Of a stretch of 64,000 nt of DNA, positions 1 to 7,637 are shown in pieces. This DNA comes from Bacteroidaceae bacterium (GTDB taxonomy: Bacteria; Bacteroidota; Bacteroidia; Bacteroidales; Bacteroidaceae): contig JAFVSR010000018.1 of NCBI GenBank assembly GCA_017503645.1, forward strand, positions 25,231 through 89,230, given 5' to 3'. Within the stretch, counting starts at the first letter, position 1; each line of letters opens with the position of its first letter. The translations under genes were made by a program, and so were the position numbers. The notes below the pieces were generated by a model, which had not been told where the DNA came from, did not search any database, and saw nothing but the letters and a program-made list of their open reading frames with translations.

Positions 1-1115
1 CTGAACAGGCCCCTATCCTTCTTTTCGAAGAGGTCGCGCACAGCCACATCGCCCGCAAGGTCGAGGTCGGAGAAAGCAATGCTCATCTGTTGCTCTGTAT
101 CGGTGGGGTTATAGAAGGCCACAACACGTTTAGTGCCGTTGAGCACCTCAACATCCTTCACAAGCACATATGCGCCATTCTCCTTTTTCACCACATATGC
201 CTGCAGGCCAAGAACATCCTGATTCACGGCTATAAGTTCCTTGTTCTGCATCAACGCAAGAGCGTCACCCTTTATATCGTTGAGGTCGCAACCGATGAGC
301 AGCGGCGAGCTCATAACACACCACATACCAAAATGGGTTTTGTCCTCCTCGTCGGTGAGGCCGCGGCCCACCTCAAGCATATCCATATCGTTGTAACGGC
401 CGTTGCCTGCGTATGCCGACAGATAGAGGCTCTGGTTAATGATACGCTTCACCGAAGCCCAACCAAGATAGATATCCTCGGTTGTGCGCCAGGAATTGGC
501 AATATCGCAAGCCCAGGTACCGGGGAAAGCCCAACGACATAAGTTCCAGGTAATATCGGTGCGGCCCGTGCTCTTTATAGCCTCATAAATCTCCTTGTAG
601 CGCGCCTCAACATCGAGGTCGAGCCCCTCGGAGTTATTTCCGGCATCGGCGCCGCAATAATCTATCTTAATAAAATCGAAATCAAGTTCATTGAAATAGA
701 GATTCATATCCTGCTCATCGTGACCGTAGAGGCCCACTCCTACGCCTATTTCATCGCCGCCCCAATACGAAGCACAAGTGTTACGCCCCGCATCGGAGTA
801 GATGCCCGCCTTAAGCCCACAGCTGTGGATATAATCCACAAGCGGACGCAAGCCGTTAGGGAAGCGTGTGGGATGAATGAGCAGTTTGCCATTCTCATCG
901 CGACCGCCAAAGAAGCCATCGTCTATGTTTATGTGATTGTAGCCACAATCGTAGAAACCGAGCTCCACCATAGCATCGGCCTGCGCCTTAATGATGGATT
1001 CGCTAATCTCGAAGCCGTATGCATTCCACGAGCTCCACCCCATCAACGGGGGATTTACGGCAACAGCCACCATCGTTGCCGCACACAGCATTACGCCAAG
1101 TATAAGTTTTTTCAT
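1..1115 (-). CDS. alpha-galactosidase, GH27 family (partial, C-terminus beyond left edge)
   Basis: Secreted or periplasmic glycoside hydrolase expected to remove terminal alpha-linked galactose. I translated the reverse strand from the ATG at 1115: about 371 residues are visible and the frame is still open at base 1. Residues 1-19 form a signal peptide (MKKLILGVMLCAATMVAVA). GH27 landmarks follow in order: MGWSSWNAYG, the DDGFF segment, the nucleophile block IKIDYCG and the acid/base block RTTEDI. The last visible part enters the C-terminal beta-sandwich (VVAFYNPTD). The family is clear; the exact substrate (raffinose-type, galactomannan or blood-group B) is not readable. It is transcribed away from the reductase gene to its right, and no SusC/SusD genes are visible on this side. 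Confidence 0.93.
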   Translation of the reverse strand, partial: MKKLILGVMLCAATMVAVAVNPPLMGWSSWNAYGFEISESIIKAQADAMVELGFYDCGYNHINIDDGFFGGRDENGKLLIHPTRFPNGLRPLVDYIHSCGLKAGIYSDAGRNTCASYWGGDEIGVGVGLYGHDEQDMNLYFNELDFDFIKIDYCGADAGNNSEGLDLDVEARYKEIYEAIKSTGRTDITWNLCRWAFPGTWACDIANSWRTTEDIYLGWASVKRIINQSLYLSAYAGNGRYNDMDMLEVGRGLTDEEDKTHFGMWCVMSSPLLIGCDLNDIKGDALALMQNKELIAVNQDVLGLQAYVVKKENGAYVLVKDVEVLNGTKRVVAFYNPTDTEQQMSIAFSDLDLAGDVAVRDLFEKKDRGLF

Positions 1116-1179
1116 AATTATATTGAATTAAGGTTTTCAATGTTTGCTACAAAAATAATATATATTATTAAAGATTACT

Positions 1180-1187
1180 TACCTTTG
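1180..1187 (+). promoter_or_regulatory. -7 element of a Bacteroidetes promoter for the PanE-like gene
   Basis: TACCTTTG matches the TAnnTTTG -7 consensus and lies 24 nt before the ATG. No good TTTG -33 box is present at the expected 19-20 nt spacing, so the call rests on the -7 box alone. Confidence 0.5.
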
Positions 1188-1211
1188 TGTAGATTTTAAT
1201 AAAAAACCATT

Positions 1212-2132
1212 ATGAAATACGCGATTATAGGTACAGGCGCCGTGGGCAGTTTCTACGGAGGCAAACTGGCACACGCAGGCTGCGATGTTCACTTTCTGTT
1301 GCATAGCGATTACGAATATGTGAAAGAACACGGCCTGCAAGTGGACTCTTGCGACGGCTCCTTTCACCTGCACAGCCCGCAGGTATATAACAACACCGCA
1401 TCTATGCCGCAAGCCGATGTGGTTATCGTGGCGCTGAAAACCACCCGCAACCATCTGCTCAAGGAGTTATTGCCGCCACTGCTACACAAAGAGACGCTGG
1501 TGCTGCTCATACAAAACGGCATAGGCCCCGAACCATTGCTGCAAGAGCAGTTCCCCAACCTATATTTGGCAGCAGGCCTTGCTTTTATATGCTCATCGAA
1601 GACCGAGCCCGGCCGTGTGAATCACCAATGTTACGGCAGCATAAACATAGGCAACTACTCCTGCAAGGAACCCGCCATAATAGAGCAACTGATAGCCGAT
1701 TTCACTATGGCAGGCATAACCGCCTGCGAGGTGGAGTATATGGAAGCCCGTTGGAAAAAAGAGGTATGGAATATGCCTTTCAATGGAATGACTGTGGCAC
1801 TCGACACTCGCACCGACCACCTGCTTGCCAACCCCGAAACACGAAAACTCATACATCGTCAAATGCTCGAGGTTATTGGTGCAGCGCAAGCGCTTGGTGC
1901 CAAAAACATAGAAGCATCGTTTGCCGACCAAATGATTGAAATGACACTTAATATGGCACCCTACTCCCCATCGATGAAGCTCGACTACGATTTTCACCGC
2001 CCTATGGAGATAGATTACATTTACAGCAACGCCATAGCCGAGGCGCACAAAGCCGGTTTCTCAATGCCCTACTTGGAAATGCTCGAGGCCCAGCTCCGTT
2101 TTTTGGAAGCCACCAGAAATAATAAGGAATAA
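1212..2132 (+). CDS. 2-dehydropantoate 2-reductase family protein (ApbA/PanE)
   Basis: Probable NADPH-dependent ketopantoate reductase of the pantothenate/CoA pathway; cytosolic. The 306-residue product starts with a Rossmann dinucleotide motif, MKYAIIGTGAVGSFYGGKLA. It continues with the ApbA N-terminal domain (VIVALKTT, then LVLLIQNGIG at about 95-105) and the all-helical C-terminal domain, where KKEVWNMPFNGMTVAL (about residues 180-195) carries the conserved Lys and Asn. Length is normal for the family. It stands alone on the plus strand between the divergent alpha-galactosidase and the convergent his operon. A paralogous role is possible, because Bacteroidales often carry more than one ApbA-like protein. 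Confidence 0.85.
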   Translation: MKYAIIGTGAVGSFYGGKLAHAGCDVHFLLHSDYEYVKEHGLQVDSCDGSFHLHSPQVYNNTASMPQADVVIVALKTTRNHLLKELLPPLLHKETLVLLIQNGIGPEPLLQEQFPNLYLAAGLAFICSSKTEPGRVNHQCYGSINIGNYSCKEPAIIEQLIADFTMAGITACEVEYMEARWKKEVWNMPFNGMTVALDTRTDHLLANPETRKLIHRQMLEVIGAAQALGAKNIEASFADQMIEMTLNMAPYSPSMKLDYDFHRPMEIDYIYSNAIAEAHKAGFSMPYLEMLEAQLRFLEATRNNKE

Positions 2133-2144
2133 ATTCAAACAAAT

Positions 2145-2198
2145 AGCAATAGACTAAAGGAGGGCAGCCGTGTGGCTGCCCTCCTTTAGTCTATTGCT
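2145..2198. terminator. Bidirectional hairpin terminator, 25-bp perfect arms, containing a stop codon
   Basis: Perfect inverted repeat 2145-2169 / 2174-2198 with a GTGT loop, between the convergent PanE-like gene and the lipoprotein gene that ends the his operon. The right arm contains the final codons and TAG stop (2193-2191) of the lipoprotein. On the minus strand the hairpin is followed by T-rich sequence; on the plus strand there is no T-tract. Confidence 0.85.
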
Positions 2199-2586
2199 TG
2201 AAACGCACGAACCTGCTCACAGGCGACAAAGAGCCATCTTCGGCAATTTCCCGCAAGAAAAGCGTGTCACACGACACTGAATAATCGAACCTCCTGGGAA
2301 TGGAGAATTTCATTCCCTGCATCCTATAGTGATACTCTGCATTTATCACTGCAGAATCGGGTTGCCACGAAATGCCGCAATGGAAAGTATCGGCCACAAA
2401 AACAAAGCCCGTGCTATCCTCGTTGAACATAAGTTCCAGTTTGGCGGCACCATCGGGCTGCTGCAACACCCACAAACCAAGCATATCACTATAGTAGGGC
2501 GCAGCGGGCTTCTCGCTCCGGCCTCCACCGCAAGCGGTGAAAAGCAAGGCAACAATTGCCAACGCAGAAAAAACGGTAGTTCTCAT
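2191..2586 (-). CDS. Small putative lipoprotein at the end of the his operon
   Basis: 131-residue product of unknown function. The N-terminus is a lipoprotein signal peptide ending in the lipobox LFTAC, followed by CGGGRSEK, so it is likely anchored in the periplasm or outer membrane. The rest looks like a small beta-rich domain (LGLWVLQQPDGAAKLELMF, then STGFVFVADTF), resembling lipocalin-like lipoproteins of Bacteroidales, but I cannot assign a family. It begins 2 nt after the hisIE stop codon and is therefore probably co-transcribed with histidine genes, although nothing in the protein suggests a histidine role. Its last codons lie inside the terminator hairpin. Confidence 0.75.
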   Translation of the reverse strand: MRTTVFSALAIVALLFTACGGGRSEKPAAPYYSDMLGLWVLQQPDGAAKLELMFNEDSTGFVFVADTFHCGISWQPDSAVINAEYHYRMQGMKFSIPRRFDYSVSCDTLFLREIAEDGSLSPVSRFVRFKQ

Positions 2587-2588
2587 AA

Positions 2589-3188
2589 TCAGCTATGTCT
2601 GTCGGCGAGCTCGCGCTCCATATCCTGCAATGTGAAACCCATCTGCTCGTTGAGCACCAAAAGGTGATAGACAAGGTCGCAAGCCTCGTACAGGTAACGC
2701 TCCTTGTTGCCATCAATGGCCTCAATTACAGTTTCCACAGCCTCTTCGCCCACCTTTTGCGCAATCTTGTTCACGCCCTTGTTGAACAGGTGAGTGGTAT
2801 ATGAACCCTCGGGCATAGCGGCGTGGCGGCCCTGAATAACCTTCTCGAGCTTACGTATGAAGCCCTCGGTCTCGGGAGTGTCGAAACAGGCTGTAGTGCC
2901 ACGGTGACAGGCAGGGCCGTAAGGCTTGCCCATAATGAGTAGCGTGTCGTTGTCACAGTCGGGGTACATCTGCACCACCTCAATGAAATTGCCACTTGTT
3001 TCACCCTTTGTCCACAGAGCATTGCGCGAACGGCTGTAGAACGTAGCCTTGCCGGTCTCCACTGTTTTTTCAAATGCCTCACGGTTCATATAAGCAACCA
3101 TAAGCACTTTCAATGTAGCGCAGTCCTGCACCACCACAGGCAGCAGGCCATCGCTGTTCTTTGATAAATCGAAATCGGAAAAATTCAT
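2589..3188 (-). CDS. hisIE: Bifunctional phosphoribosyl-AMP cyclohydrolase / phosphoribosyl-ATP pyrophosphatase
   Basis: Catalyses steps 2 and 3 of histidine synthesis: hydrolysis of PR-ATP to PR-AMP (HisE part) and ring opening of PR-AMP (HisI part). Of 199 residues, about 1-105 are HisI, with MLMVAYMNREAF-like opening, RNALWTKGETSGN and the zinc-site residues in DCDNDTLL and GPACHRGTTACF. About 110-199 are HisE, with KGVNKIAQKVGEEAVETVIEA and EACDLVYHLLVL. Length is typical of the fusion. It is separated from hisF by about 235 nt holding palindromic repeats, the only real gap inside the operon. Confidence 0.97.
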   Translation of the reverse strand: MNFSDFDLSKNSDGLLPVVVQDCATLKVLMVAYMNREAFEKTVETGKATFYSRSRNALWTKGETSGNFIEVVQMYPDCDNDTLLIMGKPYGPACHRGTTACFDTPETEGFIRKLEKVIQGRHAAMPEGSYTTHLFNKGVNKIAQKVGEEAVETVIEAIDGNKERYLYEACDLVYHLLVLNEQMGFTLQDMERELADRHS

Positions 3189-3238
3189 ATCTTATAATCT
3201 TATTATTTTATTATCTAAAATATCATTCAACACCTTAA

Positions 3239-3417
3239 GAGATACTTCACTTCGTTCAGTATGACACGTTATTGTCATTCTGTTTTTGCGATGTCATTGA
3301 TTTGCTTTTCTATTGGCAACCCGCCGATAACATAACATTGTTTTGTCATTCCGAACCCTGTGTGAGGAATCTCAACCTATCACTGTTTTTAGATACTTCA
3401 CTTCGTTCGGTATGACA
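3239..3417. repeat. REP-like palindromic repeats between hisF and hisIE
   Basis: Two near-identical 27-bp copies, AGATACTTCACTTCGTTCRG followed by TATGACA (about 3239-3266 and 3391-3417), plus a copy in opposite sense starting TGTCATTCCGAAC and ending GAGGAATCTC (3344-3373). The last two can fold on each other. The pattern fits a dispersed intergenic palindrome; whether it pauses, attenuates or stabilises the his mRNA cannot be told from sequence. Confidence 0.7.
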
Positions 3418-3423
3418 ACCGCA

Positions 3424-4179
3424 TTACAATCTTACCTTGATATTCTGTTTCTGCAACTCCCTTTTAAGCGCCTCCACGGTAATTTCGCCATAGTGGAAGA
3501 TACTTGCAGCCAGTGCCGCATCGGCCTTGCCTTTGGAAAGCACATCGGCAATATCGCCCACGCAGCCTGCACCACCCGATGCAATTATGGGGATGGAGAG
3601 CTCCGATGCCAGAGCAGCAAAAGTGTCGCAAGGATAGCCGTTGCGCGTGCCGTCGTGGTCCATAGAGGTGAAAAGTATCTCACCGGCGCCACGCTCCTGC
3701 CCCTCACGAGCCCACGAAAAGAGCTCCTTGTCGGTGAGTTGGCGGCCACCGTGAGTGGTTATGCGCCATACACCGTCAATCTGCTTGGCATCTACCGCAA
3801 GCACCACAAACTGGCTGCCATACTTCGATGCAATCTCGTCTATCAACTGCGGGTTGCGCACCGCCGCACTGTTAATGGAAATTTTGTCGGCACCGGCATC
3901 GAGCAGGCGGGCGGCATCCTCAATGGTGGATATTCCGCCACCCACGGTAAAGGGGATGTTTATGTTGGATGCAATGCGCTCCACAAGCGAGGTGAATGTA
4001 TTGCGCCCCTCCACGGTGGCACTTATATCAAGATAGACAAGTTCGTCGGCACCCTGGCGGGCATACATACGGCCCAGTTCCACGGCATCGCCCACATCTT
4101 GCAGGCTCAGAAAATTTATACCCTTAACGGTGCGCCCCTCTTTCACGTCGAGGCAGGGAATTATTCGTTTTGCAACCAT
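3424..4179 (-). CDS. hisF: Imidazole glycerol phosphate synthase cyclase subunit
   Basis: TIM-barrel cyclase that joins PRFAR with ammonia delivered by HisH to give imidazole glycerol phosphate and AICAR. The 251-residue product opens MVAKRIIPCLDVKEGRTVKG, with catalytic Asp in CLDVKEG. The second catalytic Asp is in SMDHDGT (about residue 130). Phosphate-binding turns are FTVGGGIS and IIASGGAGCVGD. Length is normal. Its start overlaps the end of hisA by 19 nt, implying translational coupling. Confidence 0.97.
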   Translation of the reverse strand: MVAKRIIPCLDVKEGRTVKGINFLSLQDVGDAVELGRMYARQGADELVYLDISATVEGRNTFTSLVERIASNINIPFTVGGGISTIEDAARLLDAGADKISINSAAVRNPQLIDEIASKYGSQFVVLAVDAKQIDGVWRITTHGGRQLTDKELFSWAREGQERGAGEILFTSMDHDGTRNGYPCDTFAALASELSIPIIASGGAGCVGDIADVLSKGKADAALAASIFHYGEITVEALKRELQKQNIKVRL

Positions 4180-4886
4180 AGCTCCAAATCTTTAAGGGTT
4201 ATGCGGCCTTCATAAATAGCCTTGCCAATGATTACACTATGCAAGCCCAGTTCGTGAGCCTTGCGAATATCATCCATAGAACTTATGCCGCCACTCAACG
4301 TGGTATCCACGGTGGGGAAATTATCATTCAGCTCCACATATAGCGGGAAATTGGGCCCCTGCAGCATACCATCCTTGGAAATATCTGTACAAATAAGCTG
4401 CTTGAGACCAAAGGGCAGGAACCACCCTATTATCTCGTCGATGCTTACCTGCGACTCTTTGAGCCAACCGTGAGTAGCCACATTGCGGCCACGCACATCG
4501 GCACCCAGTATAACGTGCCCGGCACCATAGTTCTGCAACCAATCGGCAAAGAGTTCTCTGTTATCCACCGCCACACTGCCGCAGATAACCCTGTTGGCAC
4601 CCGCGTTCAGCGCCGCACGCAGCGCATCGGTACTTTTAATGCCGCCACCCCACTCTATGTCGAGATTGGTGTTTGTGGCAAGCTGTTCAAGCACGCGCAG
4701 ATTGCAAGGTTCCTTGGCCTTTGCGCCGTCGAGGTCCACGACGTGCAAGCGACGTACACCGCAGTCTGCATACATTTTGGCCATATCCACAGGATTCTGC
4801 TCATACACTTTTTTGATGTCGTAATCGCCCTGTGTGAGGCGCACACAGCGCCCATCTATCAAATCTATTGCAGGAATCAGTTCCAT
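4161..4886 (-). CDS. hisA: Phosphoribosylformimino-5-aminoimidazole carboxamide ribotide isomerase
   Basis: Amadori-type isomerase (ProFAR to PRFAR), a TIM-barrel paralogue of HisF. The 241-residue product begins MELIPAIDLIDGRCVRLTQG, with catalytic Asp in AIDLIDG. The second catalytic Asp lies in CTDISKDGM (about 128-136). The phosphate sites are IEWGGGIKS and LSGGISSMDD. The stop codon of hisH and this ATG share one base (TAATG), so the two are translationally coupled. Confidence 0.97.
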   Translation of the reverse strand: MELIPAIDLIDGRCVRLTQGDYDIKKVYEQNPVDMAKMYADCGVRRLHVVDLDGAKAKEPCNLRVLEQLATNTNLDIEWGGGIKSTDALRAALNAGANRVICGSVAVDNRELFADWLQNYGAGHVILGADVRGRNVATHGWLKESQVSIDEIIGWFLPFGLKQLICTDISKDGMLQGPNFPLYVELNDNFPTVDTTLSGGISSMDDIRKAHELGLHSVIIGKAIYEGRITLKDLELWLQNE

Positions 4887-5476
4887 TACAATTCAATAAA
4901 ATTTTTCAATATACACTCTCCCACGGCACCGCTCTTCTCGGGGTGGAACTGCGCACCGTAGAAATTGTCCTTGTTTATTGCAGCTGCAAACTCACGCCCA
5001 TTGCACGATGTGGCAATGGTGCCGTCGCATACATCGGCTGCAAACGAGTGAACGAAATAGACAAAAGCACCCTCGTCAATGCCCTTGAAGAGCGGTGATT
5101 GCAGATTGCGAATCTCGTTCCAGCCCATATGAGGCACCTTCACTCCATCGGCGGGCGACGGTGTGAAACGGCGCACCTCGGCATCAAAGATACCCAGGCA
5201 GCGGGCGTTGCCCTCCTCGCTGCTGCAGCACATCAATTGCATACCTATGCATATACCAAGCACAGGCTGTTTAAGCCCCTTGATGACGTCGCACAAGCCG
5301 CGCTCGCTCAATTTCTGCATAGCCGACGAAGCCTCGCCCACACCGGGCAACAGCACCCTGTCGGCATTCCTTATAATATCGTGGTTGTCGGTAACGCAAT
5401 ATTCGGCCCCAATGCGGTCGAGCGCATTGCACACCGAGCGCAGGTTACCGGTATCATAATCTACTATAGCTATCAT
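4886..5476 (-). CDS. hisH: Imidazole glycerol phosphate synthase glutamine amidotransferase subunit
   Basis: Class I glutamine amidotransferase that supplies ammonia to HisF. Its 196 residues include the opening IVDYDTGNLRSV, the nucleophile elbow LGICIGMQLM (catalytic Cys), and the His/Glu pair in FHPEKSG near the C-terminus. VPHMGWNEI is the usual block before the final catalytic part. It overlaps hisB by 4 nt and hisA by 1 nt. Confidence 0.97.
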   Translation of the reverse strand: MIAIVDYDTGNLRSVCNALDRIGAEYCVTDNHDIIRNADRVLLPGVGEASSAMQKLSERGLCDVIKGLKQPVLGICIGMQLMCCSSEEGNARCLGIFDAEVRRFTPSPADGVKVPHMGWNEIRNLQSPLFKGIDEGAFVYFVHSFAADVCDGTIATSCNGREFAAAINKDNFYGAQFHPEKSGAVGECILKNFIEL

Positions 5477-6597
5477 AAAACCCCCTTGCTGCTTGGCAGT
5501 TCGTAACTGAATGGTTCGCGCTTCACCGCCATACGCAGTGCACGCGCAAACGCCTTGAATATTCCCTCGGCAATATGGTGGTTATTTTCACCCTGCGCCT
5601 TTATGTGAAGGTTGCACCCCATAGCCGCAGCCAGCGACTTAAAGAAGTGGCTGAACATCTCGGTGGGAACATCGCCCACATACTCACGCGTAAAGGTGAC
5701 ATCCCAACAGAAATCTATTCGGCCACCAAAATCAATGAGCACCATAGCGCGGCTCTCGTCCATAGGCAACACAAAGCCATAACGGCCTATGCCTCGTTTG
5801 TTGCCGAGTGCCTTAACCACCGCCTCGCCCAATACTATGGCAATATCTTCCATAGTGTGATGCTCGTCAACGGAAAGGTCGCCCACGGCTTTCACCTGCA
5901 ACGACACACCCGCGTGATGCACTATCTGGTCGAGCATATGGTCGAGGAATTTAAGCCCTGTGTCTATGCCCGATGTGCCACGGCCATCGAGGTCGATGCT
6001 CACCGTTATATCGGTCTCCTTTGTTTTGCGCACCACTGTGGCAGTGCGCTCCTCGCAACGGAGGAACTCGGCAATGGTGGCCCAGCTGTCGGTGGCAAGC
6101 ACGCACACATCGGCATAGGGCAAGGCGCGCATCTCCTCTATACGTACCTTGTCGGCAGTGTAGAGGATAGCCTTTGCACCAAGATTCTTGGCAAGCTCCA
6201 CATCGGTGAGGCGGTCGCCAATGACAAAACAGCACGACAAGTCGTACTCGCCCGTCATATATTTGCCAAACATACCCGTGCCCGGCTTGCGGGTGGGTTG
6301 GTTGTCGCTCTTATACGTAACGTCTATAAGCTGGTCGGCAAATTCAATACCCTCGCCTGCAAGCACCTGCAACATCTTGTTGTGCACAATGTCGAATTGC
6401 TCGCGCGGGTAGGCATCGGTGCCCAAACCATCCTGGTTGCTTGCAAGCACAAGTTCGAAATCGCTCTCGGCTATGCGTGCAAGCGAGCCTATTGCACCCG
6501 GCATAAAGACAAGCTGCTCCAGCGTATCCACCTGCTCGGTCACAGGCGGTTCCCATATAATTGTTCCGTCGCGGTCTATAAAAAGTGCCTTTTTCAT
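5473..6597 (-). CDS. hisB: Bifunctional histidinol-phosphatase / imidazoleglycerol-phosphate dehydratase
   Basis: Two-domain enzyme for the dehydration of imidazole glycerol phosphate and, later, dephosphorylation of histidinol phosphate. Residues 1 to about 165 are a HAD phosphatase (FIDRDGTIIWEPP with the Asp nucleophile; SNQDGLGT; FVIGDRLTDVELA). About 180-374 are the dehydratase, with its metal-binding His motifs DEHHTMEDIAI, LDHMLDQIVHHAG and NNHHIAEGIFKAFARAL. At 374 residues the length matches the enterobacterial/Bacteroidetes fusion. It overlaps hisC and hisH by 4 nt each. Confidence 0.97.
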   Translation of the reverse strand: MKKALFIDRDGTIIWEPPVTEQVDTLEQLVFMPGAIGSLARIAESDFELVLASNQDGLGTDAYPREQFDIVHNKMLQVLAGEGIEFADQLIDVTYKSDNQPTRKPGTGMFGKYMTGEYDLSCCFVIGDRLTDVELAKNLGAKAILYTADKVRIEEMRALPYADVCVLATDSWATIAEFLRCEERTATVVRKTKETDITVSIDLDGRGTSGIDTGLKFLDHMLDQIVHHAGVSLQVKAVGDLSVDEHHTMEDIAIVLGEAVVKALGNKRGIGRYGFVLPMDESRAMVLIDFGGRIDFCWDVTFTREYVGDVPTEMFSHFFKSLAAAMGCNLHIKAQGENNHHIAEGIFKAFARALRMAVKREPFSYELPSSKGVL

Positions 6598-7637
6598 TTT
6601 CCAAAATCTTTTACCACGGCAAGCATACTGTCATTCTCGCCCGGTGTACCTATTGTAATTCTCAAACACTCGCTGCAACCCTTTACTTTTGAACGGTCGC
6701 GCACGATAACCTCGCGGGCTATAAGCGCATCGTAGAGGGCACGCGCATTGCTCACCCTCACAAGCAGGAAATTGGCATCGGAGGGGAACACCTTTTCAAC
6801 ACAGGGCATCTGCTGCAGCGCCGCGGCCACACGGGCACGCTCGCTCACAATGAGCTCTATCTCGCCCTGCACATCGCGGTCGAGCAACTCCATTGCACGC
6901 ATCATACCCGCCTTGTTTATGTTATAGGGGTATTTAACGTTGGCAAACAGTGCCATCACCTCCTTTGCGGCAAATGCCAGCCCCAGGCGCAAGCCCGCAA
7001 GGCCATAAGCCTTGGAGAGGGTTTGCAGAACAATGAGGTTCTTGTACTCGCCAAGCAGGGTTGTGAGGCTTGGTTGCGAGGCAAAATCTATGTATGCTTC
7101 ATCCACCACAAGCACCCCCTTGAAATTGTCGAGCAGATATCGCATCTGCTCAATGGGGAATATATTGCCCGAAGGGTTGTTGGGCGAGCACACAAACATC
7201 AGTTTGGTATTCTCGTCGCAAGCGGCAAGCAGTTCATTGGCAGGCAGGGAGAAATCGCCGCCCAACTGCACCTCGCGCACTTCGACATCATTTATGTCGG
7301 CCGCCACGCGGTACATACCATAGCTGGGTGCAATGGCCACCACGTTGTCTATGCGCGGTTCGCAGAAGATGCGAAAGCAGAGGTCTATTGCCTCGTCGCT
7401 GCCGTTACCTATGAACATCTGCTCCACTGCCACACCCTTCACAGGCGCAATGCGGGCCTTCAGCTCGGACTGACGAGGATCGGGGTAGCGGTTGAAGCCG
7501 TTGTCAAAAGGATTTTCGTTGGCATCGAGGAAAACTCCCAATGCCCCTTTATACTCGTCGCGCGCTGTGGAATAGGGCGCAAGCGACTTTATATTTTTGC
7601 GGACAAGCCGCATTACATCGTCGATATTCATAATCAT
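6594..7637 (-). CDS. hisC: Histidinol-phosphate aminotransferase
   Basis: PLP enzyme converting imidazole acetol phosphate and glutamate to histidinol phosphate and 2-oxoglutarate. In 347 residues it shows class I/II aminotransferase landmarks: NENPFDNGFNRYPDP (substrate loop), IGNGSDEAIDL, CSPNNPSGN, VDEAYIDF and the PLP lysine block LQTLSKAYGLAGLRLG. Two closely spaced starts (MI and M3) are possible; the first is used because it overlaps the hisD stop by 4 nt as elsewhere in this operon. Confidence 0.96.
   Translation of the reverse strand: MIMNIDDVMRLVRKNIKSLAPYSTARDEYKGALGVFLDANENPFDNGFNRYPDPRQSELKARIAPVKGVAVEQMFIGNGSDEAIDLCFRIFCEPRIDNVVAIAPSYGMYRVAADINDVEVREVQLGGDFSLPANELLAACDENTKLMFVCSPNNPSGNIFPIEQMRYLLDNFKGVLVVDEAYIDFASQPSLTTLLGEYKNLIVLQTLSKAYGLAGLRLGLAFAAKEVMALFANVKYPYNINKAGMMRAMELLDRDVQGEIELIVSERARVAAALQQMPCVEKVFPSDANFLLVRVSNARALYDALIAREVIVRDRSKVKGCSECLRITIGTPGENDSMLAVVKDFGK

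Noticed and set aside
5575-6735. 386-codon plus-strand frame opposite hisB
   Set aside because: Shadow of hisB/hisC, with low-complexity His/Arg/Ala content.
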